From Noviherbaspirillum sp. Root189 (GTDB lineage: Bacteria; Pseudomonadota; Gammaproteobacteria; Burkholderiales; Burkholderiaceae_D), in NCBI RefSeq assembly GCF_001428545.1, contig NZ_LMHZ01000007.1, positions 1 to 64,000 of the forward strand: DNA of 64,000 nucleotides, given 5' to 3'. How positions within the stretch are numbered: position 1 is the stretch's first letter; every line of letters starts with the position of its first letter. The notes under the pieces are model-generated. The model was not told where the DNA came from, made no database searches, and saw only the letters and a list, made by a program, of their open reading frames with translations. Below, in pieces: positions 9,587 to 19,273 of this stretch. The position numbers were made by a program, and so were the translations under genes.

Positions 9587-10018
9587 ATGGAATTGAATAC
9601 AATTCAACCCGCAGACGGCGCTAAGCACGCTAAGCGTCGCGTCGGACGCGGTATCGGCTCGGGCTTGGGCAAGACTGCCGGCCGCGGTCACAAAGGACAA
9701 AAATCGCGCTCAGGCGGTTTCCATAAAGTCGGATTCGAAGGCGGTCAGATGCCTTTGCAACGTCGTTTGCCAAAACGTGGTTTTAAGTCGCTGGCAACGC
9801 CGTACAAGGCAGAAGTACGCCTCGGCGACCTGGAAAATCTGCCAGTTTCAGAGATCGACGTGCTGGCATTAAAGCAGGCAGGTCTCGTTTCTGAGTTGGC
9901 TCGCGTCGTCCGTGTTATCAAGGCGGGCGAGTTGAGTAAGAAAGTAACGATCAAGGGTTTGATCGCTACCAAAGGCGCCAAGGCTGCAATCGAAGCCGCT
10001 GGTGGTTCGGTTGCGTAA
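9587..10018 (+). CDS. rplO: 50S ribosomal protein L15
   Basis: A 143-residue L15. The glycine- and arginine-rich N-terminus ([21 protein letters not shown]) and [18 protein letters not shown] are diagnostic. Start at 9587 is set by the CGGAG at about 9575-9579 and the family start MELNTI. secY follows after 25 bases. Confidence 0.98.
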   Translation: MELNTIQPADGAKHAKRRVGRGIGSGLGKTAGRGHKGQKSRSGGFHKVGFEGGQMPLQRRLPKRGFKSLATPYKAEVRLGDLENLPVSEIDVLALKQAGLVSELARVVRVIKAGELSKKVTIKGLIATKGAKAAIEAAGGSVA

Positions 10019-10043
10019 GCACCCGATTTAACCGGAGCAAGAA

Positions 10044-11375
10044 TTGGCGACGACACCCCAACTCGCTAAGAGTGCAGCAAGCGGTTTTCCGTGGGGCCGA
10101 CTGTGGTTCCTGCTTGCCGCGTTAGTGGTTTATCGTATCGGCGCGCACATCCCGGTGCCGGGTATTGACCCGACACAGCTTGCGGACCTGTTCAAGCAAA
10201 ACCAGGGCGGTATTCTGGGTATGTTTAACATGTTCTCTGGAGGTGCGTTGTCGCGATTCACAATTTTTGCACTGGGGATCATGCCGTATATTTCGGCATC
10301 GATCATCATGCAGTTAATGTCGATCGTGTCGCCGCAGCTCGAGGCGCTGAAAAAAGAGGGCGAAGCTGGCCGACGCAAGATTACGCAGTACACGCGATAC
10401 GGTACGTTGGTACTTGCGACATTCCAAGCGCTTGGTATTGCGGTGGCGCTTGAATCGCAAGCCGGTCTCGTGATCGATCCGGGCATGGCTTTCCGTTTCA
10501 CGACGGTAGTGACGCTGGTAACCGGAACGATGTTTCTCATGTGGCTTGGGGAGCAGATTACGGAACGCGGCTTAGGTAACGGGATTTCGATCATCATCTT
10601 TGCCGGTATTGCAGCGGGGTTACCGAGCGCAGTGGGTGGCTTATTCGAACTCGTTCGGACTGGATCGATGAATGCGCTGTCAGCGATTTTGATTTGCGTC
10701 ATCGTTGCAGCAGTTACGTTCCTCGTGGTTTTCATTGAACGTGGTCAGCGCAAGATTCTCGTCAACTATGCAAAACGGCAAGTTGGCAACAAGATTTACG
10801 GCGGGCAGAGCAGCCATTTGCCTCTTAAGCTTAATATGGCAGGTGTTATTCCGCCAATTTTTGCTTCGTCGATAATCTTGTTTCCAGCAACCATTACTAG
10901 TTGGTTTACATCTGGGGACGCGAATAACGGGTTTGTCCGTTTTCTAAAGGATCTGGCTGCATCCATGGCTCCTGGCGAACCGATTCATGCGCTGTTGTAC
11001 GCTGTGGCAATTGTCTTCTTTTGCTTCTTCTATACCGCGTTGGTATTTAATAGCAAAGAGACCGCAGACAATTTGAAGAAGAGTGGTGCGTTTGTTCCGG
11101 GTATTCGTCCGGGTGACCAAACTGCGCGATACATCGACAAGATTCTGATGCGTCTGACGCTGGTTGGTGCGGTGTATATCACGCTGGTGTGTTTGTTGCC
11201 TGAGTTCCTGATCGCTCGATGGAAAGTGCCGTTCTACTTCGGTGGTACGTCATTGCTAATCATCGTTGTCGTAACAATGGACTTCATGGCCCAGGTGCAG
11301 AATTACGTGATGTCACAACAGTACGAATCGCTCCTTCGTAAAGCGAATTTCAAGGGCGGCATTCCGACTCGCTAA
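10044..11375 (+). CDS. secY: Preprotein translocase channel subunit SecY (TTG start)
   Basis: A 443-residue protein with ten expected membrane helices that forms the protein-conducting channel with SecE and SecG. The first helix [20 protein letters not shown] and the plug region are followed by conserved [14 protein letters not shown] and the cytoplasmic loop [15 protein letters not shown]. No ATG precedes the conserved N-terminus; the TTG at 10044 has GGAG (10033-10036) seven bases upstream and gives the start [19 protein letters not shown]. Placement after rplO is standard. Confidence 0.98.
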   Translation: MATTPQLAKSAASGFPWGRLWFLLAALVVYRIGAHIPVPGIDPTQLADLFKQNQGGILGMFNMFSGGALSRFTIFALGIMPYISASIIMQLMSIVSPQLEALKKEGEAGRRKITQYTRYGTLVLATFQALGIAVALESQAGLVIDPGMAFRFTTVVTLVTGTMFLMWLGEQITERGLGNGISIIIFAGIAAGLPSAVGGLFELVRTGSMNALSAILICVIVAAVTFLVVFIERGQRKILVNYAKRQVGNKIYGGQSSHLPLKLNMAGVIPPIFASSIILFPATITSWFTSGDANNGFVRFLKDLAASMAPGEPIHALLYAVAIVFFCFFYTALVFNSKETADNLKKSGAFVPGIRPGDQTARYIDKILMRLTLVGAVYITLVCLLPEFLIARWKVPFYFGGTSLLIIVVVTMDFMAQVQNYVMSQQYESLLRKANFKGGIPTR

Positions 11376-11411
11376 TGCGGTCGGGATAGTCCAGGATAAC
11401 GAGCAGAACGA

Positions 11412-11630
11412 ATGGCAAAAGACGACGTAATTCAGATGCAGGGTGAGATTCTTGAGAATCTTCCGAATGCAACATTTCGAGTCAAGTTGGAAAACGGGCA
11501 TGTAGTGCTCGGGCACATCTCCGGGAAAATGCGGATGAACTATATTCGTATTCTTCCTGGTGATAAAGTCACGGTGGAATTGACACCCTACGATTTGAGC
11601 CGGGCACGTATCGTGTTCCGTACCAAGTAA
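11412..11630 (+). CDS. infA: Translation initiation factor IF-1
   Basis: A 72-residue OB-fold protein that binds the 30S A site during initiation with IF-2 and IF-3. [20 protein letters not shown] and [23 protein letters not shown] are family hallmarks. It lies between secY and rpmJ, a position typical of betaproteobacteria. Confidence 0.98.
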   Translation: MAKDDVIQMQGEILENLPNATFRVKLENGHVVLGHISGKMRMNYIRILPGDKVTVELTPYDLSRARIVFRTK

Positions 11631-11661
11631 AGTAACTAGAACTGTAAGAAAGAGGGCAAAA

Positions 11662-11775
11662 ATGAAAGTGCTCGCATCAGTAAAGCGGATCTGCCGCAAC
11701 TGTAAGATCATCAAGCGCAAAGGCGTAGTTCGTGTCATCTGCACAGAACCGCGTCATAAACAGCGCCAAGGTTAA
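11662..11775 (+). CDS. rpmJ: 50S ribosomal protein L36
   Basis: A 37-residue protein read directly from ATG 11662 to TAA 11775. It starts [15 protein letters not shown] and carries the zinc ligands Cys11, Cys14, Cys27 and His32, so this is the zinc-binding (C+) form. It sits between infA and rpsM. AGAGGG at 11651-11656 serves as ribosome binding site. Confidence 0.96.
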   Translation: MKVLASVKRICRNCKIIKRKGVVRVICTEPRHKQRQG

Positions 11776-11802
11776 TTAACGTTATTGATCGAGGAATAAC
11801 GA

Positions 11803-12168
11803 ATGGCACGTATTGCAGGGGTGAATATCCCCAATCACCAACACACCGTTATCGGCTTGACCGCAATCTTTGGGATCGGGCTTTCCCGCTCGCTGGAGAT
11901 CTGCAAGCTGACTGGTGTTCCGACCACCAAGAAGGTCAAGGATCTGGACGATAACGAGCTGGAAAAGCTGCGCGACGAGATTGGAAAATTCGTCGTCGAA
12001 GGTGACCTGCGTCGTGAAGTCTCGATGAACATCAAGCGTCTGATGGACTTGGGTTGCTATCGCGGCCTGCGTCATCGTAAAGGCTTGCCTTGCCGTGGCC
12101 AGCGTACCCGCACTAATGCGCGTACTCGCAAAGGCCCGCGTAAAGCAGCGCAGTCGCTGAAGAAATAA
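11803..12168 (+). CDS. rpsM: 30S ribosomal protein S13
   Basis: A 121-residue S13 of the 30S head, in contact with the P-site tRNA and with L5 across the subunit bridge. [19 protein letters not shown] and the basic tail [19 protein letters not shown] are conserved. It opens the alpha-operon block. Confidence 0.98.
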   Translation: MARIAGVNIPNHQHTVIGLTAIFGIGLSRSLEICKLTGVPTTKKVKDLDDNELEKLRDEIGKFVVEGDLRREVSMNIKRLMDLGCYRGLRHRKGLPCRGQRTRTNARTRKGPRKAAQSLKK

Positions 12169-12210
12169 TCCAGCGCAGTTTGATTCGAAGTCGGATTCAA
12201 GGAAATTACC

Positions 12211-12615
12211 ATGGCAAAAGCCCCGAATAACGCCGCAGCAGCACGCGTGCGCAAGAAAGTTAAAAAGAATGTTGCCGAAGGTATCGCGCATATCCACGCG
12301 TCTTTCAACAACACCATCATCACTATTACTGATCGTCAAGGTAATGCCCTGTCATGGGCGACATCCGGTGGTGCAGGCTTCAAGGGTTCGCGTAAATCGA
12401 CCCCATTTGCAGCGCAGGTTGCGGCAGAAGCGGCTGGCAAGGTTGCCATCGAGTGCGGTGTGAAGAACCTGGAAGTTCGTATCAAGGGCCCTGGCCCAGG
12501 TCGTGAATCGGCTGTTCGCGCGTTGAATAATCTTGGTATTAAGATTACGCAGATCCAGGATGTGACTCCGGTTCCGCACAACGGTTGCCGTCCGCCAAAG
12601 CGTCGCCGCATCTAA
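12211..12615 (+). CDS. rpsK: 30S ribosomal protein S11
   Basis: A 134-residue S11 on the 30S platform, lining the mRNA exit path with S7. [21 protein letters not shown] and [16 protein letters not shown] are family signatures. A strong intrinsic terminator follows about 50 bases after its stop, which is unexpected in mid-operon. Confidence 0.98.
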   Translation: MAKAPNNAAAARVRKKVKKNVAEGIAHIHASFNNTIITITDRQGNALSWATSGGAGFKGSRKSTPFAAQVAAEAAGKVAIECGVKNLEVRIKGPGPGRESAVRALNNLGIKITQIQDVTPVPHNGCRPPKRRRI

Positions 12616-12667
12616 GCAGTTTGCTGTTTAGTTGTTGGTAGTCGTTGCAGTTATCGTAGGAAAACTG

Positions 12668-12694
12668 CCCGCCAATGATCTTGGCGGGTTTTGT
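12668..12694 (+). terminator. Intrinsic terminator between rpsK and rpsD
   Basis: Stem CCCGCCAA (12668-12675) and TTGGCGGG (12681-12688) around loop TGATC, followed at once by TTTTGTT. It has the form of a rho-independent terminator and would separate S13-S11 from S4, or act as an attenuator. Confidence 0.75.
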
Positions 12695-12707
12695 TCTTAA
12701 GACCACC

Positions 12708-12730
12708 GTCTGCTTGAAACCGAAGCAGAC
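12708..12730 (+). promoter_or_regulatory. Hairpin in the rpsD leader
   Basis: Arms GTCTGCTT (12708-12715) and AAGCAGAC (12723-12730) pair perfectly around GAAACCG. It lies 20 bases after the terminator and about 65 bases before the rpsD start. It could be a leader element bound by S4, which autoregulates in other bacteria, but this is inference. Confidence 0.45.
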
Positions 12731-12796
12731 TAGCGCCTGGCAGATCGTCGACTGAACGACCTCTGGTCGGGGCGTCACAAAATAAAGGAAATTAAC

Positions 12797-13420
12797 GTGG
12801 CACGTTATATCGGACCAAAAGCAAAACTCTCCCGCCGTGAAGGTACAGACCTTTTCCTGAAGAGCGCACGTCGCTCACTGGACTCGAAGTGCAAGCTGGA
12901 CTCCAAGCCTGGCCAACATGGCCGCACCTCGGGAGCGCGTACCTCTGACTACGGCAACCAGCTGCGCGAAAAGCAGAAGGTCAAGCGTATGTATGGCATT
13001 CTGGAGCGCCAGTTCCGCCGCTATTTTGCTGAAGCGGACCGCCGCAAAGGCAATACTGGCGAGAATCTGTTGAAGCTGCTCGAATCCCGTCTGGACAACG
13101 TTGCTTACCGTATGGGCTTCGGTTCCACGCGCGCCGAGGCACGTCAGCTGGTCAGCCACAAGGCATTTACAGTCAATGGCGAAGTGGTCAACATCGCTTC
13201 TTACCAGGTTCAGTCCGGTGACGTCGTTGCCGTTCGTGAAAAGGCAAAGAAGCAGGCGCGTATCGTTGAAGCTCTGTCGCTGGCTGAGCAGAGCGGCATG
13301 CCATCGTGGGTCGCAGTAGACGCAAAGAAGATGGAAGGCACCTTCAAATCGATGCCGGACCGTACCGAGATCGCCAACGACGTCAACGAATCGCTGATCG
13401 TCGAATTGTACTCCCGCTAA
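12797..13420 (+). CDS. rpsD: 30S ribosomal protein S4 (GTG start)
   Basis: A 207-residue S4, the primary 16S 5'-domain binder and a known translational autoregulator. It starts at GTG 12797 ([21 protein letters not shown]) preceded by AAAGGAA. The S4 RNA-binding domain lies at about residues 97-160 ([20 protein letters not shown]). It is isolated here by a terminator on each side, so it may be transcribed on its own. Confidence 0.98.
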   Translation: MARYIGPKAKLSRREGTDLFLKSARRSLDSKCKLDSKPGQHGRTSGARTSDYGNQLREKQKVKRMYGILERQFRRYFAEADRRKGNTGENLLKLLESRLDNVAYRMGFGSTRAEARQLVSHKAFTVNGEVVNIASYQVQSGDVVAVREKAKKQARIVEALSLAEQSGMPSWVAVDAKKMEGTFKSMPDRTEIANDVNESLIVELYSR

Positions 13421-13433
13421 TTACGTAATCCTG

Positions 13434-13465
13434 CCTGCCCCTTTGTCGAAGGGGCAGGTTTTTTT
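13434..13465 (+). terminator. Strong intrinsic terminator between rpsD and rpoA
   Basis: Perfect 10-bp stem CCTGCCCCTT (13434-13443) and AAGGGGCAGG (13449-13458) around TGTCG, followed by seven T (13459-13465). It ends 56 bases before the rpoA start, in a place where most proteobacteria have uninterrupted alpha-operon transcription. Confidence 0.88.
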
Positions 13466-13521
13466 GTAATGCCATCAGCCTTATCGGTGTAACGAGCCGA
13501 GGGTATTGAAAAGGACATTTC

Positions 13522-14499
13522 ATGCAAAACAGTCTGTTGAAGCCCCGTATTATTGAAGTTGAAGCACTCGGTTCCGGCCACGCTAAGGTCGTCATGGAGC
13601 CGTTTGAGCGCGGCTATGGTCACACGCTCGGTAACGCACTGCGTCGCGTGCTGCTATCGTCCATGGTTGGTTATGCGCCAACCGAAGTGACGATTGCCGG
13701 TGTCGTACACGAATACTCATCGCTCGACGGCGTACAGGAAGACGTGGTCGATATGCTGCTTAATCTCAAAGGCGTGGTTTTCAAACTGCATAATCGCGAT
13801 GAAGTCACCCTGACCCTGAAGAAAGACGGCGAAGGTGCGGTCCTGGCATCGGATATCGACTTGCCGCACGACGTTGAGCTGATCAATCCTGAGCACGTCA
13901 TCGCTCACCTGACTGCAGGTGGCAAGCTGGACATGCAGATCAAGGTCGAGAAGGGGCGTGGTTATGTTCCCGGTAACGTTCGCCGTCTTTCCGAAGACGC
14001 AAATAAAACTATCGGTCGCATTATCCTTGACGCATCGTTTTCCCCGGTCCGCCGCGTTTCCTATGCCGTTGAATCGGCTCGTGTGGAACAGCGTACTGAC
14101 CTCGATAAACTGGTCATCAATATCGAAACCAACGGCGTTATTACGCCGGAAGAAGCGATCCGCCAATCGGCGCGTGTTCTGGTCGACCAACTCAACGTGT
14201 TCGCTGCCCTGGAAGGTACAGAAGCTGCTGCCGAAGCGCCTTCACGTGCGCCGTCGGTGGATCCAATCCTGCTGCGTCCGGTCGACGATCTGGAATTGAC
14301 AGTCCGTTCCGCAAACTGCCTGAAAGCCGAAAACATTTATTACATCGGCGACCTGATCCAGCGCAGCGAAAACGAACTACTGAAGACCCCGAACCTTGGT
14401 CGTAAGTCCTTGAACGAAATCAAGGAAGTTCTGGCATCGCGGGGGCTGACGCTCGGCATGAAGCTCGAAAACTGGCCGCCAGCTGGTCTTGAGAAGTAA
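13522..14499 (+). CDS. rpoA: DNA-directed RNA polymerase alpha subunit
   Basis: A 325-residue alpha subunit. The N-terminal assembly domain (to about residue 230) contains [31 protein letters not shown], and the C-terminal domain (about 250-325) has [21 protein letters not shown] and [14 protein letters not shown], the part that contacts UP elements and activators. A terminator stands before it, and I saw no clear promoter in the 56 bases between, so its expression depends on read-through or an unrecognised start. Confidence 0.99.
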   Translation: MQNSLLKPRIIEVEALGSGHAKVVMEPFERGYGHTLGNALRRVLLSSMVGYAPTEVTIAGVVHEYSSLDGVQEDVVDMLLNLKGVVFKLHNRDEVTLTLKKDGEGAVLASDIDLPHDVELINPEHVIAHLTAGGKLDMQIKVEKGRGYVPGNVRRLSEDANKTIGRIILDASFSPVRRVSYAVESARVEQRTDLDKLVINIETNGVITPEEAIRQSARVLVDQLNVFAALEGTEAAAEAPSRAPSVDPILLRPVDDLELTVRSANCLKAENIYYIGDLIQRSENELLKTPNLGRKSLNEIKEVLASRGLTLGMKLENWPPAGLEK

Positions 14500-14509
14500 T
14501 TCTAACGGA

Positions 14510-14529
14510 GAGCGGTTATAATGCCGCTC
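14510..14529 (+). promoter_or_regulatory. -10 element TATAAT inside a perfect palindrome, before rplQ
   Basis: TATAAT (14517-14522) lies between GAGCGG (14510-14515) and CCGCTC (14524-14529). No convincing -35 box is found at 16-18 bases, so promoter activity is uncertain. The 230-base gap that follows (to rplQ) also holds two more short inverted repeats: CCGAC/GTCGG (14541-14565) and ACAGAC/GTCTGT (14663-14684). These could give a structured leader. Confidence 0.45.
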
Positions 14530-14729
14530 CTGCTATATCCCCGACCGCAATTCGCTTGCTGTCGGCGGGCGAAACAAAAAAGTAGAAACGCAAACGTAGT
14601 TCAGTAGTTGTTTTATCTGGTGATTGCACATTAGTGCGTTATTAAACATTTACCGGCCCGCAACAGACGTTGACTCTGGTCTGTCGATAGAAGAGCTGGA
14701 CTTAAACTCAAAAACTGAAAGGAAATACC

Positions 14730-15125
14730 ATGCGCCATCGTCACGGCCTTCGTAAACTGAATCGTACCTCGTCGCACCGCCTAGCGATGCTCCGCAACAT
14801 GACCGTCTCCCTGCTGCGTCATGAAGCAATCAAGACCACACTGCCAAAAGCAAAGGAACTGCGCCGCGTTGTTGAGCCAATCCTGACTTTGGGCAAGACC
14901 GACAATCTGTCGAACAAGCGCTTGGCTTTCAGCCGTCTGCGTGATCGCGAAATCGTAAGCAAGCTGTTTTCCGAACTCGGCCCGCGTTATGCAAACCGTA
15001 ACGGTGGTTACCTGCGTATCCTGAAAATGGGTTTCCGTCAGGGTGACAACGCGCCGATGGCGTTCGTTGAACTGGTTGACCGTCCGGAAGTCAGCGACGC
15101 TGAAGAAGTTCAGACCGCCGAGTAA
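14730..15125 (+). CDS. rplQ: 50S ribosomal protein L17
   Basis: A 131-residue L17, which sits at the exit side of the 50S subunit. [26 protein letters not shown]-like [16 protein letters not shown] and [22 protein letters not shown] are conserved. It ends the ribosomal cluster; the unusually long non-coding stretch before it contrasts with the short rpoA-rplQ gap of E. coli. Confidence 0.98.
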   Translation: MRHRHGLRKLNRTSSHRLAMLRNMTVSLLRHEAIKTTLPKAKELRRVVEPILTLGKTDNLSNKRLAFSRLRDREIVSKLFSELGPRYANRNGGYLRILKMGFRQGDNAPMAFVELVDRPEVSDAEEVQTAE

Positions 15126-15163
15126 TTGAACGGTACGCTGTCGCTAACGACAAAAGTTTCGAT

Positions 15164-15196
15164 AAAAAAGCCAGGCATAGCCTGGCTTTTTTCTTT
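15164..15196 (+). terminator. Intrinsic terminator after rplQ
   Basis: Stem GCCAGG (15170-15175) and CCTGGC (15181-15186) around CATAG, with an A-run before and TTTTTTCTTT after. It closes the ribosomal cluster. Confidence 0.85.
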
Positions 15197-15266
15197 CCAC
15201 GAGCCTGAAAAATAAAGCTTTTTCGTTTGTGGCAAGATGGCTGCATTCCTGGTTCCGTGTAAGCGC

Positions 15267-16199
15267 ATGAACGATTCCGATATTCTGGCGGTTAATGATC
15301 TTCGTAAGTCATACGGTAATGGGTCCGGCAAAACGCTCGTTGTTGACGGTTTATCGTTTTATCTGCAACGTGGCGAGTGCTACGGCCTGCTCGGACCAAA
15401 CGGCGCGGGTAAGACTACTACCTTGCGTCTATGCCTGGGTCTGACAGAACCGGATAGCGGAGAAATTCGGTTAGTCGGCAAACGCGTGCCACAGGAAGCG
15501 CGCGCCGCCCGACTGCGCGTGGGGGTCGTTCCACAAGCCGACAATCTGGATCCGGACTTCACCGTTGCCGAAAACCTGTTGGTATTTGGCCGTTACTTTG
15601 GCATGCGAGACACCGAAATCCTAGAACGGATTCCAGGCTTGCTCGAATTCGCCAATCTCGCTGCCAAAAAGGATGCACAGATTAGCGAATTATCCGGCGG
15701 GATGAAGCGCCGTCTTACCCTTGCGCGCGCGTTGGTAAACAACCCGGCTATCATCTTCATGGACGAACCAACGACCGGCCTCGATCCGCAAGCGCGTCAC
15801 ATGATTTGGGAGCGCCTCAAGGCCTTGCTAAACGAGGGAAAAACAATCGTCCTCACTACCCATTTCATGGATGAAGCAGAACGTCTATGTGACCGGCTTG
15901 CCGTCATCGATCACGGTCACATGATTGCCGAAGGTGCGCCGCGCGATCTCATTGGGCAACATATTGAGGCGGAGGTGGTCGAAGTTTATGGCGATAACGC
16001 GACAGCATGGGCCGAGGCACAAGGCCGTATCAAGGCGGCGCGAATGGAAGTAAGTGGTGAAACCATTTTTTGTTATACCAACGATGCTCAACCCTTGCTC
16101 GGGAGTTTGCACCGGATGCATGGTGTGCGCTACCTGCACCGTCCTGCCAATCTCGAAGATTTGTTTCTGAAGCTGACTGGCCGCGAAATGAGGGACTGA
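15267..16199 (+). CDS. ABC exporter ATPase, NodI/CcmA-like
   Basis: An ATP-binding subunit of about 310 residues. Walker A is [16 protein letters not shown], the signature [15 protein letters not shown], and Walker [19 protein letters not shown], followed by the switch His in [12 protein letters not shown]. With the permease that follows (16200, adjacent to this stop) it makes a two-gene export system of the NodI/NodJ or DrrA/DrrB type; the substrate cannot be told from sequence. The ATG at 15267 gives the usual start; an in-frame ATG at 15237 would add a ten-residue N-terminus that looks unlike the family. Confidence 0.9.
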   Translation: MNDSDILAVNDLRKSYGNGSGKTLVVDGLSFYLQRGECYGLLGPNGAGKTTTLRLCLGLTEPDSGEIRLVGKRVPQEARAARLRVGVVPQADNLDPDFTVAENLLVFGRYFGMRDTEILERIPGLLEFANLAAKKDAQISELSGGMKRRLTLARALVNNPAIIFMDEPTTGLDPQARHMIWERLKALLNEGKTIVLTTHFMDEAERLCDRLAVIDHGHMIAEGAPRDLIGQHIEAEVVEVYGDNATAWAEAQGRIKAARMEVSGETIFCYTNDAQPLLGSLHRMHGVRYLHRPANLEDLFLKLTGREMRD

Positions 16200-16982
16200 A
16201 TGAGCGCTGTCTACCGTCTGCCTGCCTTCTCGACCCGCTTCCTGCCTATATGGAAGCGTAATTTTCTTGTCTGGAAAAAGCTGGCTGTCGCGAGTGTGCT
16301 GGGTAATATCGCCGATCCATTGATTACTCTGATTGCATTCGGTTATGGGCTGGGTAGCCTTCTGCAGACCGTGGACGGCATCCCCTATATACAATTCCTG
16401 GCGTCTGGTTCGATATGTATGTCCGTGATGATGGCGGCTTCATTTGAAGCCTTGTACTCGGCATTCTCGCGAATGCATGTGCAAAAGACTTGGGAAGCGC
16501 TGCTGAATGCTCCGATTGCGCTGGACGATGTAGTTCTGGCCGAAATGCTATGGGCGGCAACCAAGGCGCTATTCTCCGGCATTGCCATCCTGATGGTGAT
16601 CTTCCTGCTCGGCATTGGCCTGCATCCACAGGTGCTCGTGGTGCCGCCGCTGTTATTTTTGATTGGAATGACCTTTGCGTCGCTGGGCCTGATCGTCAAC
16701 GCGCTGGCGAAGGGTTATGATTTTTTTACCTATTACTTTACGCTGGCCCTGACGCCCATGGTTTTTCTTTCCGGCGTGTATTACCCGACGAGCCAGTTGC
16801 CGCCTTGGTTGCAGATCTTTGCAAACATTCTGCCACTTGGTGCGGCCGTCAGGCTGATACGGCCACTTCTGCTTGGCAACTGGCCCGCTACACCGCTCAC
16901 CGATGTCGCCGTCCTGCTCGTCTATTGCATAGGGAGCTTTTATCTCGCCACCATCCTTACCCGTCGCCGGCTTTTGAAATAG
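16200..16982 (+). CDS. ABC exporter membrane subunit, NodJ-like
   Basis: A 260-residue ABC-2 type permease with about six membrane segments. FASLGLIVNALAKGYDFFTYYFTLALTPMVFLSGVYYP is the conserved ABC-2 motif region. The ATG directly abuts the TGA of the ATPase gene, so the two are translationally coupled. NodJ proteins export lipo-chitin oligosaccharides in rhizobia, but many betaproteobacteria have this pair with no nodulation genes; the substrate is unknown. Confidence 0.9.
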   Translation: MSAVYRLPAFSTRFLPIWKRNFLVWKKLAVASVLGNIADPLITLIAFGYGLGSLLQTVDGIPYIQFLASGSICMSVMMAASFEALYSAFSRMHVQKTWEALLNAPIALDDVVLAEMLWAATKALFSGIAILMVIFLLGIGLHPQVLVVPPLLFLIGMTFASLGLIVNALAKGYDFFTYYFTLALTPMVFLSGVYYPTSQLPPWLQIFANILPLGAAVRLIRPLLLGNWPATPLTDVAVLLVYCIGSFYLATILTRRRLLK

Positions 16983-17009
16983 TGTCAGGTTCCGATACAA
17001 ACTACGACT

Positions 17010-17348
17010 ATGAATATGCCTGAAGCTTTATTGGTGCTCAGTAATGTCCCCGATATGGGAACCGCGGAAGCGATTGCTCGCGGCTTGCTGCAGCAAAGAC
17101 TGGCTGCTTGTGTCAACATTCTGCCAGCAGTTCGTTCCCTATATCGATGGAAGGACTCGATTGAGGACGCGGGGGAAGTGACTATGCTTATCAAATCGAC
17201 CCGTGGGCATTACGCTGAAATCGAACGCGCGATAGGCGCACAACATCCCTACGATGTGCCCGAGATTATTGCAATACCGATTTCCGCCGGTTTACCTGCT
17301 TACCTGAGCTGGATTGCCGACGAGACAAGGAAAGATGTAGATGTTTAA
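17010..17348 (+). CDS. cutA: Divalent-cation tolerance protein CutA
   Basis: A 112-residue trimer-forming protein with the ferredoxin-like fold. Typical are LAACVNILPAVRSLYRWKDSIEDAGEV and IKSTRGHYAEIE, HPYDVPEIIAIPI. CutA is linked to copper and other metal tolerance, though its biochemical role is unsettled. It overlaps dsbD by eight bases, and the same cutA-dsbD pairing is common, which suggests a shared periplasmic redox or metal context. A second ATG lies at 17016. Confidence 0.95.
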   Translation: MNMPEALLVLSNVPDMGTAEAIARGLLQQRLAACVNILPAVRSLYRWKDSIEDAGEVTMLIKSTRGHYAEIERAIGAQHPYDVPEIIAIPISAGLPAYLSWIADETRKDVDV

Positions 17349-19155
17349 GCAGTTCGACAAATCTGAACGGAGCATCAATGTCCGCCGGTGGGCTTTTAGC
17401 CTTTGCGTGCTATTGATGCTGACACTGACCCATTCAGTACGCGCAGCGGACGACTTTCTGGAGCCGGAGAAAGCCTTCCAGTTCGCAGCTCGCATGCTTG
17501 ATCCGAAGACCGCCGAGGTGACGTTCAAGATCGCCGACGGTTATTACATGTACCGCGAGCGTTTCAGCTTCCAAGCTGAGGGGGCAACCCTTGGTACGCC
17601 GGTACTTCCCCAAGGTAAGGTCAAGTTTGATGAGACCTTCCAGAAAAACGTCGAAACCTACCGGAATACACTTGCCATTACGCTTCCTGTCGAAGCGGAC
17701 AAAGGGTTTACGCTTACCGTCATGTCGCAGGGATGTGCAGACCAGGGGCTTTGCTATGCGCCAATGGAGTCCAAGGTACAACTATCGCCACAAGGTGGTG
17801 GCTTGTTGACCGCAATTACCGGTGCACGCGATCCGGCAATGATATCCAGCGCCGCCGTCTCGGAATCCGGCACATCCGCGCTGCCGGATTCCGAGATGGG
17901 CCGCATCGAGGCGTCGCTCCAAAGCGGCAAACTGATTGCCATCCTTCCGCTGTTTCTGCTCTTGGGCGTCGGTCTGTCCTTCACGCCTTGTGTACTACCG
18001 ATGGTGCCCATCCTGTCGTCCATCATTGTCGGCGACGGTGCTCCCACCAGCCGACGCCGGGGGCTGATGCTTTCAGGCGCGTATTCGCTCGGCATGGCGC
18101 TTGTCTACACCGCACTGGGCGTCGCTGCCGGCCTCGCGGGAGAGGGCTTGTCCGCCGCCTTGCAGAATCCCTGGGTACTTGGCGCATTCGCGCTGCTGAT
18201 GATTGTGCTTTCACTCTCCATGTTCGGCGTCTATCAGCTTCAGGTGCCCGCTGCCCTCCAGTCCCGTCTGTCCTCTGCATCCGGCCGCCAGGCCAGTGGC
18301 AAGCTGGCTGGCGTCTTCGCCATGGGCGCAATATCCGCCCTGATTGTCGGTCCCTGCGTTGCGGCGCCACTGGCCGGTGCCTTGCTCTATATTAGCCAAA
18401 CCCGGAATATCCTGATCGGCGGTGGTGCGCTCTTTGCGATGGCTGTCGGCATGAGCGTGCCGTTGCTGCTGGTCGGTGTCTCGGCCGGCACCCTGCTGCC
18501 ACGTGCCGGCGCCTGGATGCAGTCAGTCAAGTTCTTCTTTGGCGTGCTGATGCTCGCCCTGGCACTGTGGATTGTTGCTCCTGTCATTCCTGGCTGGGCT
18601 CCGATGTTGGGCTGGGCTGTACTGGGCCTTGGCTATGGCCTTTACCTGCTTGGCGCAAAGCGCCATGGATGGGCTGCGAAAGCTTTTGCCGTCCTGTTTG
18701 TCGGCCTTGGAATGATCCAGTTGGTCGGCCTTGCCACCGGTGGGCGCGATGCTCTCGCACCGCTGGCCCAATTAAGCGCCGGGGGCAGTCATCAGACGCA
18801 GTTCATCCGCGTAAAGTCCGAGTCCGACCTTGATGCCGCGATTGCCAAGGCAGCGGGAAAAACAGTCATGCTTGATTTCTATGCAGACTGGTGCATCTCC
18901 TGCAAAGAAATGGAAAAGCTGACTTTTTCCGATCCGCGTGTTCAGGCGCAGTTTGCCGATATGGTCTTGTTGCAAGCGGACGTGACGGCCAATAACGTCG
19001 ACGACAAGGCCTTGCTCAAGCGTTTCCGACTGTTCGGACCGCCGGGCATTATTTTCTTCGACAAGAATGGAAAGGAAGTCAGCGGCAGCAGAGTGATCGG
19101 CTATCAAAATGCCGATAAATTTCTGATCTCCCTGAAGTCCGCGTCGGGGTCCTGA
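17341..19155 (+). CDS. dsbD: Thiol:disulfide interchange protein DsbD
   Basis: A 604-residue transmembrane electron carrier that brings electrons from cytoplasmic thioredoxin to periplasmic DsbC and the cytochrome c maturation thiols. Order: signal peptide cut near VRA/ADD (residue 35); N-terminal domain with Cys132 and Cys138; about eight membrane helices with the redox cysteines in FTPCVLPMVP and IVGPCVAAPL; C-terminal thioredoxin domain with WCISC in DFYADWCISCKEMEKL. All six catalytic cysteines are present. It starts eight bases inside cutA. Confidence 0.97.
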   Translation: MFKQFDKSERSINVRRWAFSLCVLLMLTLTHSVRAADDFLEPEKAFQFAARMLDPKTAEVTFKIADGYYMYRERFSFQAEGATLGTPVLPQGKVKFDETFQKNVETYRNTLAITLPVEADKGFTLTVMSQGCADQGLCYAPMESKVQLSPQGGGLLTAITGARDPAMISSAAVSESGTSALPDSEMGRIEASLQSGKLIAILPLFLLLGVGLSFTPCVLPMVPILSSIIVGDGAPTSRRRGLMLSGAYSLGMALVYTALGVAAGLAGEGLSAALQNPWVLGAFALLMIVLSLSMFGVYQLQVPAALQSRLSSASGRQASGKLAGVFAMGAISALIVGPCVAAPLAGALLYISQTRNILIGGGALFAMAVGMSVPLLLVGVSAGTLLPRAGAWMQSVKFFFGVLMLALALWIVAPVIPGWAPMLGWAVLGLGYGLYLLGAKRHGWAAKAFAVLFVGLGMIQLVGLATGGRDALAPLAQLSAGGSHQTQFIRVKSESDLDAAIAKAAGKTVMLDFYADWCISCKEMEKLTFSDPRVQAQFADMVLLQADVTANNVDDKALLKRFRLFGPPGIIFFDKNGKEVSGSRVIGYQNADKFLISLKSASGS

Positions 19156-19215
19156 GCCACGCCGGAATGCCAACAGTTATAACAAATCAAGTATAAGAAC
19201 CTGACAACTCTATCC

Positions 19216-19251
19216 TTGTATTAAAAATAACAACGGTCTATATTATCCGTT
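19216..19251 (+). promoter_or_regulatory. Promoter of the peroxiredoxin gene
   Basis: TTGTAT (19216-19221) and TATATT (19239-19244) are 17 bases apart. The -10 is enclosed by AACGG (19232-19236) and CCGTT (19247-19251), a 5-bp inverted repeat. No OxyR-type site was recognised. Confidence 0.62.
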
Positions 19252-19273
19252 CAATAATTTTCGGGAGACTGCG

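Noticed and set aside
19156-19273. OxyR site before the peroxiredoxin gene
   Set aside because: The gap has a good core promoter, but no spaced ATAG-type repeats were convincing.
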